From positions 3,534,001 to 3,598,000 of the forward strand of contig NZ_CP027557.1 in NCBI RefSeq assembly GCF_014854695.1: DNA of 64,000 nucleotides, written 5' to 3'. The notes beneath the pieces are model-generated. The model had not been told where the DNA came from, did no database searches, and saw only the letters and a program-made list of their open reading frames with translations. The position numbers and the translations under genes are program-made. Source of the stretch: Rhodococcus rhodochrous. GTDB lineage: Bacteria > Actinomycetota > Actinomycetes > Mycobacteriales > Mycobacteriaceae. This document shows, piece after piece, positions 29,875 through 41,168 of this stretch (positions are counted from its first letter, which is position 1; every line of letters begins with the position of its first letter).

Positions 29875-30705
29875 GATGTCGGAGCGCTGGGCCCACGGAT
29901 GAGTACCGACCTCGTAGTAGCCCTCGTCGCCGTCGAACGCGATGTGGACCGCACCGTCTCGGCGGCTCATGATCGGCAGGATCGGCTCGATGACCGGGTC
30001 CGCCGCCATGAGGTCGGCGACCGTGGCGAAGCCGGACAGGATCGACAACTGACTCCACGTGGGCGGGAGCAGGATGCACCGGCCCGACCGCCAGTCGGCG
30101 AGGGCCTCCTCCGCGGTCTGCCACTGCACCAGATCGGTCTCGCTGGTGTTGCCGTCGGCCCGCTGTCCTTCCGGTACCGCAGCGACGAAGAAGCGCGTGT
30201 CGTAGCGGCGCCGCTCCCCCAGCGGGGTGATCCAGTTCGCCTGGGGACGCAGCAGGTCGGCGCGCAGCACCAACTGTTCCTTCTCCAGGAAGTCGCCGAA
30301 GGACAGCTCGCGCGCTTCGAGCAGACGACGCGCCTCGGCGTAGTCGCCCGTGTCGGCCACGACCGAATCCGCGGTGGGGCCGGCGAGCAGCACGCCGCAC
30401 TCCTCGAAGGTCTCACGCACGGCCGCGAGCACCAGCGCGCGTGCCTGCGCCTCGCCGATACCGAACCGCTCGGCCCACCAGGCCACGTCCGGGCCGGTCC
30501 ACCGCACCTCGGCGTCGGTGTCGGAGGGGTCGACACCGCCGCCGGGGAAGACAGTCATGCCGCCGGCGAAGTCCATGCCGACGACACGACGCTGCAGGAA
30601 CACCTCGACGCCGCGCGCGGAGTCCCGCACGAGCATCACGGTGGACGCGTCGCGGATGGGCACCGCGGTGGGATCGAAGGTGGATGCCGAGCGATCGTTG
30701 GACAT
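29872..30705 (-). CDS. Nudix hydrolase, long-insert type (Rv3040c-like)
   Basis: A 277-residue Nudix protein. The Nudix box is split: GGMTVFPGGGVDP comes first, then about 40 residues, then the helix AVRETFEECGVLLAG with the metal-binding REx2EE pattern. This layout is known from the RP2/NUDT19-like branch, whose members often hydrolyse CoA or nucleotide diphosphates. The C-terminal part is helical. The substrate is not predictable. TAGGTT lies 6 nt before ATG 30705. It sits between an ABC ATPase and an enoyl-CoA hydratase, and the hydratase neighbour fits a CoA-related role. Confidence 0.88.
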   Translation of the reverse strand: MSNDRSASTFDPTAVPIRDASTVMLVRDSARGVEVFLQRRVVGMDFAGGMTVFPGGGVDPSDTDAEVRWTGPDVAWWAERFGIGEAQARALVLAAVRETFEECGVLLAGPTADSVVADTGDYAEARRLLEARELSFGDFLEKEQLVLRADLLRPQANWITPLGERRRYDTRFFVAAVPEGQRADGNTSETDLVQWQTAEEALADWRSGRCILLPPTWSQLSILSGFATVADLMAADPVIEPILPIMSRRDGAVHIAFDGDEGYYEVGTHPWAQRSDI

Positions 30706-30711
30706 GGCCTC

Positions 30712-30717
30712 AACCTA
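30712..30717 (-). promoter_or_regulatory. -10 element TAGGTT, predicted leaderless start
   Basis: TAGGTT is spaced 6 bases from ATG 30705 of the Nudix gene. Confidence 0.45.
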
Positions 30718-30748
30718 ACCGATCGGTCCCGGCACCACCGACCCGGAG

Positions 30749-31579
30749 TTACCTGCGGTGCCGACCTGCCTGGCGGGTGCGGCGGGCGAAGAACCGGTCG
30801 TCGACCTTGTCGAGCGAGATGGACTGGCTGAACGCCGCGCTGAGGTTCTCGGCGGTGATCACATCGTCGAGCAGACCCTGGGCGACCACACCACCCTCCT
30901 TCAGGAGCAGGGCGTGCGTGAAGCCCGGCGGGATCTCCTCCACGTGATGAGTGACGAGCACGATCGCGGGGGCATCCGGGTCGGCCGCGAGCGTGCCGAG
31001 CCGGGCCACGAGTTCCTCGCGACCGCCGAGGTCCAGACCGGCCGCGGGCTCGTCGAGCAGGAGCAGTTCGGGATCGGTCATGAGCGCCCGGGCGATGAGC
31101 GCACGCTTGCGTTCGCCTTCCGACAACGTCCCGTACAGGCGGTCAGCGAGATGTTCCGCGCCGAGACTCTCGAGCATTTCCACCGCGCGGCTCGTGTCGA
31201 TGTCGTCGTACTGCTCGCGCCACCGGCCCAGAACGCCGTAGCCCGCGGAGAGCACGAGATCGGTGACCTTCTCGTCGTTCGGCACCCGGTTGGCCAGGGC
31301 CGCGGAGGACAATCCGATCCGGGGTCGCAGTTCGGACAGATCCGTCCTTCCGAACGTCTCCGCGAGGACGTGCGCGGTGCCGGAAGTGGGGAACGTCTCG
31401 GCCGCCGCGATCCGCAGCAGCGAGGTCTTTCCTGCCCCGTTGGGTCCGAGAACCACCCAACGTTCGTCGAGTTCCACCTTCCAGGTCACGGGACCGACGA
31501 GGACGTTTCCGCCGCGCCGGACCACTACGTCGTCGAATTCGATGAGCAAATCGGGATCAGGTTGTGCCACGCGGACCAT
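30749..31579 (-). CDS. Soluble ABC transporter ATP-binding protein (Rv3041c-like)
   Basis: A complete single ABC ATPase domain, 276 residues: Walker A GPNGAGKTS (about 44-52), Q-loop region, signature LSEGERKR, Walker B LLLLDEPAAG and H-loop VTHHVEEIPPG. The arrangement resembles the ModF/PhnC-like group of stand-alone ATPases. No permease gene is adjacent, so its membrane partner, if any, is elsewhere. ATG 31579 is the start. It is divergent from glgX with only 43 bp between them, so their promoters overlap. The intact motifs here contrast with the eroded ones of the ATPase at 6540-7415. Confidence 0.9.
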   Translation of the reverse strand: MVRVAQPDPDLLIEFDDVVVRRGGNVLVGPVTWKVELDERWVVLGPNGAGKTSLLRIAAAETFPTSGTAHVLAETFGRTDLSELRPRIGLSSAALANRVPNDEKVTDLVLSAGYGVLGRWREQYDDIDTSRAVEMLESLGAEHLADRLYGTLSEGERKRALIARALMTDPELLLLDEPAAGLDLGGREELVARLGTLAADPDAPAIVLVTHHVEEIPPGFTHALLLKEGGVVAQGLLDDVITAENLSAAFSQSISLDKVDDRFFARRTRQAGRHRR

Positions 31580-31622
31580 CTTCTCTTACGCCCGAGCCCG
31601 AAACGCGGCAGGATCGGTTCCC

Positions 31623-33785
31623 GTGTCGTCCTCCGCATCCGAATCTGCTGTCGTGTCCGGCTCGGTCGCGCTCCCCGACCGGGCCGCCTTCCCACTCGGC
31701 CCCACCCCGGTCGACGGTGGGACACGCTTCGCCGTCCACGCCCCGCACAGCGACCGCGTCCAGGTCTGCCTCGTCGACGACGACGGGAGCGAACACCGCG
31801 TGGACCTGCCCGACCGCACCTACGGGGTCTGGCACGGGGTGGTCCCCGGCGTCGGCGCCGGACAACGGTACGGCTACCGCGCCTACGGGCCGTGGCAACC
31901 GCAGTGGGGGCTGCGCACCAACCCGCACAAGATCCTGCTCGACCCGTGGGCCCGCCGGATCGTCGGCGACGTCGGTGATCCGGACCGACTGATCCCCCAC
32001 CAGGGCGACCCGTTCGGTGCGATGTCGAGCACCGACTCACTCGGCCACACACCTCTGTCGGTGGTGACCCCCGTCCTGACACCCATGCACGACAAACCCC
32101 GCGTGCCGTGGGAGAACACCGTCGTCTACGAACTGCACGTCGGTTCGTACACGGCTCGTCATCCGCTCGTGCCGCCGGAGCTGCGCGGCACCTATCTCGG
32201 GCTCGCCCACCGGTCGGTGATCGACCATCTGGTGGGGCTGGGGGTGACGACCGTCGAACTGCTGCCCGTGCAGGCCTTCGTGACCGAGCCGTCGGTGCGT
32301 GCGCGGGGGATGCGCAACCACTGGGGCTACTCGACCGCCTCGTACTTCGCGCCGCATCCCGCCTACGCCGTCACTGCGGGCAACGAGATCGCCGAGTTCC
32401 GGACGATGGTCGACGCCTTCCACAGCGCCGGGCTCGAGGTGCTGCTCGACGTCGTCTACAACCACACGTGCGAAGCATCGGTCGACGGCCCGAGTCTGTC
32501 CTGGCGCGGTCTCGACGCACCCGGCTACTACCTGCTCGACACGCACGGGCGGGATGTCGACCTGACCGGGTGCGGCAACACCCTCGACGCGTCCTCACCG
32601 ATCGTCGTGCGGATGGTGTGCGACAGCCTGCGGTACTGGGCGGACGTGATGGGGGTGGACGGTTTCCGCTTCGATCTCGCCAGTGCGCTGGCCCGTCCAC
32701 GCGGTGGGGCGTTCGATCCGCGGGCGGCGCTGCTCACCGCGATCATCACCGATCCCGTCCTCTGCGACGTCAAGCTCGTCGCCGAACCGTGGGACGCGAC
32801 CGCGCACGGTTACCAGCTCGGGAACTTCGGGGCGCAATGGGCCGAATGGAACGACCGCTACCGCGACACCGTGCGCCGCTACTGGGCGGGACGTTCCGGG
32901 ATCCGCGAGATGGCGTCGCGGCTCACCGGTTCGGAGGACCTCTACGACCGGAACATCCGGCAGCCGTGGATGTCGGTCAACTTCGTCACCGCCCACGACG
33001 GTTTCACCCTCGCCGACGCGGTCTCGTACGAGCGCAAGCACAACGACGAAAACGGTGAGGAGGGCAGGGACGGGTCGAACAACAACGAGTCGGTGAACCA
33101 CGGAGTCGAAGGGCCGACCGACGATCCGGAGATCCTCGCCGCCCGCGACCGGCACATTCGAGCGATGCTCGCGACGCTGCTGTTGTCGACGGGCACACCG
33201 ATGTTGCTCGCCGGCGACGAGTTCGGGCACACGCAGAACGGCAACAACAACGCCTACTGCGTCCCCGAGGACGTCCCCGTCCGCGACGCCTGGCCGCTGG
33301 ACTGGGCGGCCTCCGACCGTGCGCGAACGGATTACGTTCGCGAACTGCTCCGCCTGCGCAAGCGCGTCCCGGTGCTGCGGCAGCGACGCTTCTTCGAGGG
33401 CCGCGCCCGGTCCGTGGGCTATCCCGATCTCGTGTGGTTCGGCATCGAGGGGATCGAACTCGACGAGAATGCGTGGCACGACGACAGTCGCCGCACGCTG
33501 CAGGGCTGGGTCGACGGCTCGCAACTCGGCACCGTGACCCGCACCGGCGTCACTCTCGAGGACAGCAGTGGCCTGTTCGTTCTGCATTCGGGCGACGCCG
33601 CCGCAGTGACCCTCGCCGGACCCGAGTGGTATCGCGGCGACATCGTGTGTGTCTTCGATTCGAGTGCCCCCGACGGCAGACCCGCGGACACCTCCCCGAT
33701 GCGGGTGGGAAGTTCGTACCCGGTCGACGGTCCGACGGTGTTGATCTTCCGGATCGCGGACGACGAACCCTTCGAGCGCGAATGA
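31623..33785 (+). CDS. glgX: Glycogen debranching enzyme GlgX/TreX-type
   Basis: A GH13 isoamylase-type debranching enzyme that cleaves alpha-1,6 links of glycogen; 720 residues, cytosolic. An N-terminal CBM48 domain (about 10-115) is followed by the barrel. The nucleophile is Asp351 in DGFRFDLAS, the acid Glu388 in LVAEPWD and the third carboxylate Asp459 in TAHDGFTL. The NGEEGRDGSNNN loop is characteristic of GlgX. The start is taken at GTG 31623; GTG 31653 is also possible, while the open frame back to 31263 overlaps the ABC gene antisense and is not used. The following GNAT gene overlaps its stop (ATGA). Confidence 0.94.
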   Translation: MSSSASESAVVSGSVALPDRAAFPLGPTPVDGGTRFAVHAPHSDRVQVCLVDDDGSEHRVDLPDRTYGVWHGVVPGVGAGQRYGYRAYGPWQPQWGLRTNPHKILLDPWARRIVGDVGDPDRLIPHQGDPFGAMSSTDSLGHTPLSVVTPVLTPMHDKPRVPWENTVVYELHVGSYTARHPLVPPELRGTYLGLAHRSVIDHLVGLGVTTVELLPVQAFVTEPSVRARGMRNHWGYSTASYFAPHPAYAVTAGNEIAEFRTMVDAFHSAGLEVLLDVVYNHTCEASVDGPSLSWRGLDAPGYYLLDTHGRDVDLTGCGNTLDASSPIVVRMVCDSLRYWADVMGVDGFRFDLASALARPRGGAFDPRAALLTAIITDPVLCDVKLVAEPWDATAHGYQLGNFGAQWAEWNDRYRDTVRRYWAGRSGIREMASRLTGSEDLYDRNIRQPWMSVNFVTAHDGFTLADAVSYERKHNDENGEEGRDGSNNNESVNHGVEGPTDDPEILAARDRHIRAMLATLLLSTGTPMLLAGDEFGHTQNGNNNAYCVPEDVPVRDAWPLDWAASDRARTDYVRELLRLRKRVPVLRQRRFFEGRARSVGYPDLVWFGIEGIELDENAWHDDSRRTLQGWVDGSQLGTVTRTGVTLEDSSGLFVLHSGDAAAVTLAGPEWYRGDIVCVFDSSAPDGRPADTSPMRVGSSYPVDGPTVLIFRIADDEPFERE

Positions 33786-34265
33786 TTCACGGCGCGGCTG
33801 GATTCCGCGTGCGTGTTCCCGCTCCCGACGAGGCCGAGGCGATCGCGCGCGTCCGGAACGTCACGTGGCGCGCCACCTACGGCCACCTGCTTCCCGCGTC
33901 GTTCTACGACCACCACGCGTTCGAGCAGAACGCGGCGTTGTGGCGGTCGATCCTCCGACGCCGTCCGCAGACCCTGCGCGTGCGCGTCGCGGAAATCGAA
34001 GGCGGGATCGTCGGGTTCGCGTCGGCGGGCGACCCCATCGGCGACGATGCTCCCGTTCGCGCGCTCCAGCTCCACACCCTGTACGTGCTGCCCGAGCACC
34101 ACGGATGCGGTGCGGGACAGGCACTGTTCGACGCGGTCGTGGGCGCGGAACCGGCGCAGCTGTGGGTGGCCGAGGACAACCCTCGCGCCCACACCTTCTA
34201 CCGGCGCAACGGCTTCCGGCCCGACGGGGCCGAGATGGTCCTTCCCGGCACGACGCTGGTCGAGG

Positions 34266-34282
<17 letters not shown>
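33782..34282 (+). CDS. GNAT N-acetyltransferase
   Basis: A 166-residue GNAT. It begins with VRVPAPDEAEAIARVRNVTWRATY, typical of the RimI-like and bleomycin-resistance-like GNATs, has the acetyl-CoA strand LHTLYVLPEHHGCGAGQALFD, and ends in FYRRNGFRPDG. The substrate is unknown. ATG 33782 overlaps the glgX stop by 4 bases. Its end runs 17 bp into the convergent PTH2-like gene. Confidence 0.82.
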
Positions 34283-36393
<2,111 letters not shown>

Positions 36394-36449
36394 TCATTGT
36401 TGCAGGTCGAACCGTCGCTCCCGTTCGCGGGTCCGGACCCACGGAAAGG

Positions 36450-36484
36450 CCGAAGCCCCACCCGGGGAACGGGTGGGGCTTCGG
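36450..36484 (-). terminator. Terminator after ctaD
   Basis: A perfect 15-bp stem (arms 36450-36464 and 36470-36484) with a 5-nt GGGAA loop, starting 19 bases past the ctaD stop. Confidence 0.85.
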
Positions 36485-36502
36485 TCGATCGTCGATCTGC
36501 GC

Positions 36503-38263
36503 TCAGGCGCGCGGATGGTCGCCGGGGGTACGGTCGGCACCCTCGAGGACGTTGACGTTGTGCTTGTCGCTGCCGGGGCCGACGTGCGCTTCGGCGCGCA
36601 TCTTCTCGACCATGTGCGGGTAGTGCAGCTCGAAGGCGGGACGCTCCGAGCGGATCCGCGGCAGCTCGGTGAAGTTGTGCCGCGGGGGCGGGCAGCTGGT
36701 GGCCCACTCGAGCGAGTTGCCGTAGCCCCACGGGTCGTCGACCGTGACGACCTGGCCGTAGCGGTAGCTCTTGAAGACGTTCCACAGGAACGGCAGCGTC
36801 GAGGCACCGAGCACGAACGCACCGATGGTGGAGATCGTGTTCAGGGTGGTGAACCCGTCGGACGGCAGGTAGTCGGCGTAGCGACGCGGCATGCCCTCGT
36901 TACCGAGCCAGTGCTGCACCAGGAAGGTGGTGTGGAAGCCGATGAAGGTCAGCCAGAAGTGCCAGCGGCCGAGCTGCTCGTCGAGCATGCGTCCGGTCAT
37001 CTTGGGGAACCAGAAGTAGATGCCGGCGTAGGTCGCGAACACGATGGTGCCGAAGAGCACGTAGTGGAAGTGCGCCACCACGAAGTACGAGTCGTGCAGG
37101 TGGAAGTCCAGCGGCGGGCTCGCAAGGATGACACCGGTCAGACCACCGAAGAGGAAGGTCACGATGAAGCCGACCGAGAACAGCATCGGCGATTCGAAGG
37201 TGATCTGGCCCTTCCACATCGTGCCGATCCAGTTGAAGAACTTCACACCGGTCGGGACGGCGATCAGGAAGGTCATGAACGAGAAGTACGGCAGCAGCAC
37301 GGCGCCGGTGGCGTACATGTGGTGCGCCCACACGGCGATGGACAGCGCCGCGATGGCCATCGTGGCGTAGACCAGACCGGTGTAACCGAAGATCGGCTTG
37401 CGGGAGAAGACCGGGAAGATCTCCGAGACGATGCCGAAGAACGGCAGCGCGATGACGTACACCTCGGGGTGACCGAAGAACCAGAACAGGTGCTGCCACA
37501 GGAGCACACCACCGGTGGCCGGGTCGTAGATGTGGCCACCGAGGTGACGGTCGACGAACAGGCCCATGAAGGCAGCGGTCAGCAGCGGGAACACGAGCAG
37601 GATCAGCAGGCTGGTGATCAGGATGTTCCAGGTGAAGATCGGCATCCGGAACATGGTCATGCCCGGTGCACGCATGCACACCACGGTGGTGATGAAGTTG
37701 ACGCCACCGAGGATGGTGCCCAGACCCATCACGCCGAGGCCGAGGATCCAGAAGTCGGCACCGACACCCGGGGAGTGGATCTCACTGGTGAGCGGCGTGT
37801 ACGCCGTCCAACCGAAGTCCGCGGCACCGCCGGGGGTGACGAAGCCGAGCATGACGATCGTCGCGCCGAACAGGTACAGCCAGTAGCTGAAGGCGTTCAG
37901 GCGCGGGAAGGCGACGTCGGGGGCGCCGATCTGCAGCGGCAGGATGTAGTTCGCGAAGGCGAACACGACCGGCGTCGCGTACATCAGCAGCATGATCGTG
38001 CCGTGCATGGTGAACAGCTGGTTGAACTGCTCGTTCGACAGGAACTGCAGGCCAGGGACCGCGAGCTCGGTGCGCATCAGCAGGGCCATCAGGCCGCCGA
38101 TGAGGAAGAAGGCGAACGAGGTGACCATGTACATGATCCCCAACATCTTGGGATCTGTGGTCGTGATCATCTTGTAGATGAACGAACCCTTGGGTCCCTG
38201 CCGCGGCGGGTACGGCCTTGCTGCAGCTATCTCTGGGACTGGCTGGGGCGCTACGGCAGTCAC
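36503..38263 (-). CDS. ctaD: Cytochrome c oxidase subunit I (aa3-type)
   Basis: The catalytic subunit of the terminal oxidase, embedded in the membrane with about twelve helices, 586 residues. Heme and copper ligands are visible: TMHGTIMLL (heme a His), FFGHPEVYV with the His-Tyr pair at CuB, the HH of [10 protein letters not shown], and [10 protein letters not shown] near the heme pair. GTG 38263 is chosen because AGGAGG at 38268-38273 sits 4 bases upstream; the open frame continues to 38374 but the additional 37 residues lack membrane-protein character. As in mycobacteria, ctaD stands apart from the other oxidase genes, next to serB2 and fecB. The divergent spacer to fecB is 269 bp. Confidence 0.97.
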   Translation of the reverse strand: MTAVAPQPVPEIAAARPYPPRQGPKGSFIYKMITTTDPKMLGIMYMVTSFAFFLIGGLMALLMRTELAVPGLQFLSNEQFNQLFTMHGTIMLLMYATPVVFAFANYILPLQIGAPDVAFPRLNAFSYWLYLFGATIVMLGFVTPGGAADFGWTAYTPLTSEIHSPGVGADFWILGLGVMGLGTILGGVNFITTVVCMRAPGMTMFRMPIFTWNILITSLLILLVFPLLTAAFMGLFVDRHLGGHIYDPATGGVLLWQHLFWFFGHPEVYVIALPFFGIVSEIFPVFSRKPIFGYTGLVYATMAIAALSIAVWAHHMYATGAVLLPYFSFMTFLIAVPTGVKFFNWIGTMWKGQITFESPMLFSVGFIVTFLFGGLTGVILASPPLDFHLHDSYFVVAHFHYVLFGTIVFATYAGIYFWFPKMTGRMLDEQLGRWHFWLTFIGFHTTFLVQHWLGNEGMPRRYADYLPSDGFTTLNTISTIGAFVLGASTLPFLWNVFKSYRYGQVVTVDDPWGYGNSLEWATSCPPPRHNFTELPRIRSERPAFELHYPHMVEKMRAEAHVGPGSDKHNVNVLEGADRTPGDHPRA

Positions 38264-38532
38264 TAATCCTCCTGAATGCGCGCTCGACCTCGGGCTGGAG
38301 GCGAACGGTCTCTGGCTTGCGCTCATCGAATCGTAGACCCTGCCCGAAACGGTCGCCCTCCGGGTCCTACTCACTGTCGTACTCGACTCGCGAGGCTACC
38401 TGGAGCGGAGCCGACAACCACAATCGGAGCCTGTGCTGCACTTCACACGCAGGGGCGACAAGAGGTGACCTCACCACGCGCGAACAGCCCGGGTTAGGGT
38501 GCACTTCCCCCCGTATGACAGAAGGACGACCC

Positions 38533-39540
38533 GTGCCCGTTCTCTCCTCCCGCCCCGTCCGGTTCGCGGCAGCACTGCTGACTGCCGGACTGCTCGTCGC
38601 CGGCTGCAGTTCGGCCGACACCTCCGACGACGCGTCCACCGACACCGCGTCCGACTCGGCCGTCGGCTTCCCCCGGACGGTCGAACACTTCCGCGGTGCC
38701 ACCACGATCGAGAGTGAGCCGACCCGCATCGTCGCGCTCGACACGAGCTACTCCGACGCCGTGCTCCTCCTCGAGGCACCTCTCGTCGGGTACGTCGACT
38801 ACCGCACCGACGAGTTCCCCGACTATCTCGGCGACTCGCGGCAGTACGCGACCGACGCCGTGTCCGTCGGCAAGACCGCGGATGTGAGCCTCGAACAGGT
38901 GGCCGCGCTCGAACCCGACCTCATCCTCTCGGCGGAGGTGCGCGACGGAGAGAACTACGAGGAACTGTCCGCCATCGCCCCGACCGTCTTCTCCCAGTCG
39001 ACCGGACCGACGTGGAAGGACAACATCCGTCTCGTCGCGCAGGCCATCGGCAAGGAGGACCTCGCCGAGCAGAAGATCTCCGAGTACGAGGAGCGCGCCG
39101 CGGCCATCGGTGCGGACATCAACGAAAAGGCCGGCAACCCGACGATCTCGATCGTGCGCTTCGCCGGTGAACCGACGGCCAGGCTGTACCGCACCACCTC
39201 GTTCAGCGGCATCGTGCTCGAGGACGCCGGTCTCGCCCGCCCCGCGAGCCAGGGTCCCGATCCGTCGGATCCGTCGAGCATCATGAATGCCATCAGCCCC
39301 GAACTGATCACCGAGGCCGAGGCGGACGTCATCTTCGTCACCACCTACGACCTCGGCGACGGCAAGGCGCAGGCGGCGGCCGAACCCTTCGTCACCAATC
39401 CGCTGTGGGAGAACCTGCAGGGACGGAAGGTCGAGGTCGACGACAGCGTGTGGATGATGCCGGTGAGCATCCAGGGTGCGCACCGCATCCTCGACGACCT
39501 CGCGGACACCTTCGGCGTCGACCGTCACACGACCGGATAG
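38533..39540 (+). CDS. fecB: FecB-type iron-siderophore ABC substrate-binding lipoprotein
   Basis: A surface lipoprotein of 335 residues that should bind a ferric siderophore or haem for uptake. The signal peptide ends in LVAGC (Cys about residue 24). The mature part shows the PBP III pattern, with RIVALDTSYSDAVLLL at the first lobe, a long helix linker and VIFVTTYDLGDG in the second lobe. No permease or ATPase gene is adjacent, so it must share a transporter encoded elsewhere. GTG 38533 follows AAGGA 5 bases upstream; an in-frame ATG at 38515 is the alternative. A second paralog follows after 46 bp. Confidence 0.9.
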   Translation: MPVLSSRPVRFAAALLTAGLLVAGCSSADTSDDASTDTASDSAVGFPRTVEHFRGATTIESEPTRIVALDTSYSDAVLLLEAPLVGYVDYRTDEFPDYLGDSRQYATDAVSVGKTADVSLEQVAALEPDLILSAEVRDGENYEELSAIAPTVFSQSTGPTWKDNIRLVAQAIGKEDLAEQKISEYEERAAAIGADINEKAGNPTISIVRFAGEPTARLYRTTSFSGIVLEDAGLARPASQGPDPSDPSSIMNAISPELITEAEADVIFVTTYDLGDGKAQAAAEPFVTNPLWENLQGRKVEVDDSVWMMPVSIQGAHRILDDLADTFGVDRHTTG

Positions 39541-39586
39541 CCTGAGCCGTCCGATCCGAGCAGCGTCCTACAGGAGTTGGTCCGAC

Positions 39587-40645
39587 GTGTTTTCCGTGCA
39601 CCGGTCACGAGCAGTGCTCGTCGCAGCCGTCGCTGCGGTGACGACAGCCCTGGCCGGATGCTCCACACCTCCCGACGACGACGCATCGGAGATCGTGCGC
39701 ACCACGACCCGCATCGCCGGTGCGTCGGTCGTGGGCATCGACCGGGACACGTCGACCGCGTGCGCACTCCCCTCCCCGCTCGATCCGGGACAGCCCACCA
39801 CCGGCACCCGACCGGTCCTGCACACCGCAGGCCGGTCGGATGTGCCTGCCGACCCGCAGCGGATCGTCGTCCTCGACCCCGCGGCGCTCGACGCGGTGTG
39901 CGCCCTGGGCCTGTGGGAGCGCGTCGTGGGAGCGAGCGCCGAGGTCACCGGCCGGCCGGAATATCTCGGCTACGGGATCGGCGAACTCCCGCCCGTGGGT
40001 GCCGCAGGCAACCCGGATGTCGCGGCGATCGAACGCGCGCAGCCGGATGTGATCCTCGGCTCCTCCACCGCCCCGGACGTCTACGCCTCCCTCAGCGGCA
40101 TCGCACCCACCGTGCTGGTCGGGTCCGATCCGGTCTTCTGGAGGGAACAGTTCGTGCGGGTCGGTGAGGCGCTCGGGCGCACGGAGGCCGCACGTCGCGT
40201 GCTCGACGACTACGCGACGGCTGCGCGCGATCTGGGCCGCGAGCTCGTGTCGTCCCAGACACAGGCGTCGATCGTCCGGTTCACGGCCGACGGCCCCAGG
40301 GTGGAGGGCACCGCGTCGTTCGCGGGACAGGTGCTGGGCGACGTCGGCGCTGCCCGGCCCCCGGCCCAGCGGTTCGCGGTGATCGACGGACAACCGTGGC
40401 AGGCCGTCGACACGGAGGACCCGGCCCCGGCGGACGGCGATGTGATCTTCGTCCGCTTCGCCGGTGAGGACGGGCTCGAAGCCGGCAAGGACTACATGCA
40501 GACCGACGAGTGGCTCGACCTCGGGGCCGTGCGCGACAACCGTCTGTTCTCCGTGACCGACGACGTGTGGTCGACCCCCGGACCGGTCGCCGCGCGGGCG
40601 ATCCTCACCGACCTGACGTACACCCTCAACGGATATTCGAACTGA
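39587..40645 (+). CDS. Second FecB-type iron-siderophore substrate-binding lipoprotein
   Basis: A 352-residue paralog of the gene just upstream. The signal peptide ends ALAGC, then come a low-complexity stretch rich in Asp/Ser/Thr (about 25-65) and the PBP III lobe RIVVLDPAALDAVCALG. The pair matches around LEPDLILS/AQPDVILG and the second-lobe DVIFVRFAGED. The two proteins have clearly diverged, which suggests different ligands. The start is GTG 39587 with CAGGAG about 10 bases upstream. The two genes form a unit of tandem binding proteins without a transporter. Confidence 0.88.
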   Translation: MFSVHRSRAVLVAAVAAVTTALAGCSTPPDDDASEIVRTTTRIAGASVVGIDRDTSTACALPSPLDPGQPTTGTRPVLHTAGRSDVPADPQRIVVLDPAALDAVCALGLWERVVGASAEVTGRPEYLGYGIGELPPVGAAGNPDVAAIERAQPDVILGSSTAPDVYASLSGIAPTVLVGSDPVFWREQFVRVGEALGRTEAARRVLDDYATAARDLGRELVSSQTQASIVRFTADGPRVEGTASFAGQVLGDVGAARPPAQRFAVIDGQPWQAVDTEDPAPADGDVIFVRFAGEDGLEAGKDYMQTDEWLDLGAVRDNRLFSVTDDVWSTPGPVAARAILTDLTYTLNGYSN

Positions 40646-40656
40646 TCGCCGGCTCG

Positions 40657-40680
40657 ACCGGCGGCAGCACGCCTGCCGGT
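40657..40680 (+). terminator. Bulged hairpin after the second FecB-type gene
   Basis: accggc-ggc (40657-40665) pairs with gcc-t-gccggt (40671-40680) around a 5-base loop, with one bulged T. It lies 12 bases past the stop codon and just before the Nudix gene; a second small repeat (gccgg/ccggc, 40648-40662) overlaps it. Confidence 0.45.
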
Positions 40681-40694
40681 ATAGAAACGAGGGC

Positions 40695-41168
40695 GTGCCG
40701 ATACCCGATTTCGTCGTCCAGCTCCGCTCACACGTAGGAACCGCTCCCCTGTGGCTGCCGGGGGTGAGCGCGATCGTCACGGACGACGACGACCGCGTCC
40801 TGCTCACCCGCCGCGCCGACAACGGCATGTGGGCCGTGGTGTCCGGCATCCTCGAACCCGGTGAGGAGCCCGCCGTCGCCGCGGTTCGGGAGGTGCTCGA
40901 GGAAACGGGTGTCGCCGCCGAGATCGTGCGGCTGACGAGCGTGGACGTCACCGCACCGATCACTTATCCCAACGGCGACGTCGCGCAGTACCTCGACGTG
41001 TGTTTCCTGCTCCGCGCGACCGGCGGGGATGCACGCGTCGCCGACGACGAGAACCTCGAGGTGGCGTGGTTCGCGCCGGACGACCTTCCCGAGCCGCTCA
41101 CCGAGACGTCGCGTCTGCGGCTCGGGAAGGCCCTCGCCGGTCGTGCGGAGGCGTGGTTCCGTCAGTAA
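40695..41168 (+). CDS. Nudix hydrolase, MutT-type
   Basis: A 157-residue Nudix protein with a standard box in one piece: GILEPGEEPAVAAVREVLEETGV. The N-terminal VQLRSHVGTAPLWLPGVSAIV and C-terminal ENLEVAWFAPDDLPEPL are typical of ADP-ribose or NTP pyrophosphatases of the MutT group. The substrate is not predictable. GTG 40695 has GAGGG just upstream. Its stop overlaps the convergent Emb gene by 7 bp. Confidence 0.9.
   Translation: MPIPDFVVQLRSHVGTAPLWLPGVSAIVTDDDDRVLLTRRADNGMWAVVSGILEPGEEPAVAAVREVLEETGVAAEIVRLTSVDVTAPITYPNGDVAQYLDVCFLLRATGGDARVADDENLEVAWFAPDDLPEPLTETSRLRLGKALAGRAEAWFRQ

Noticed and set aside
38488-38510. Possible IdeR/DtxR iron box upstream of fecB
   Set aside because: gggttagggtgcac resembles only one half of the consensus; the second half does not match, so it was not listed as an operator.
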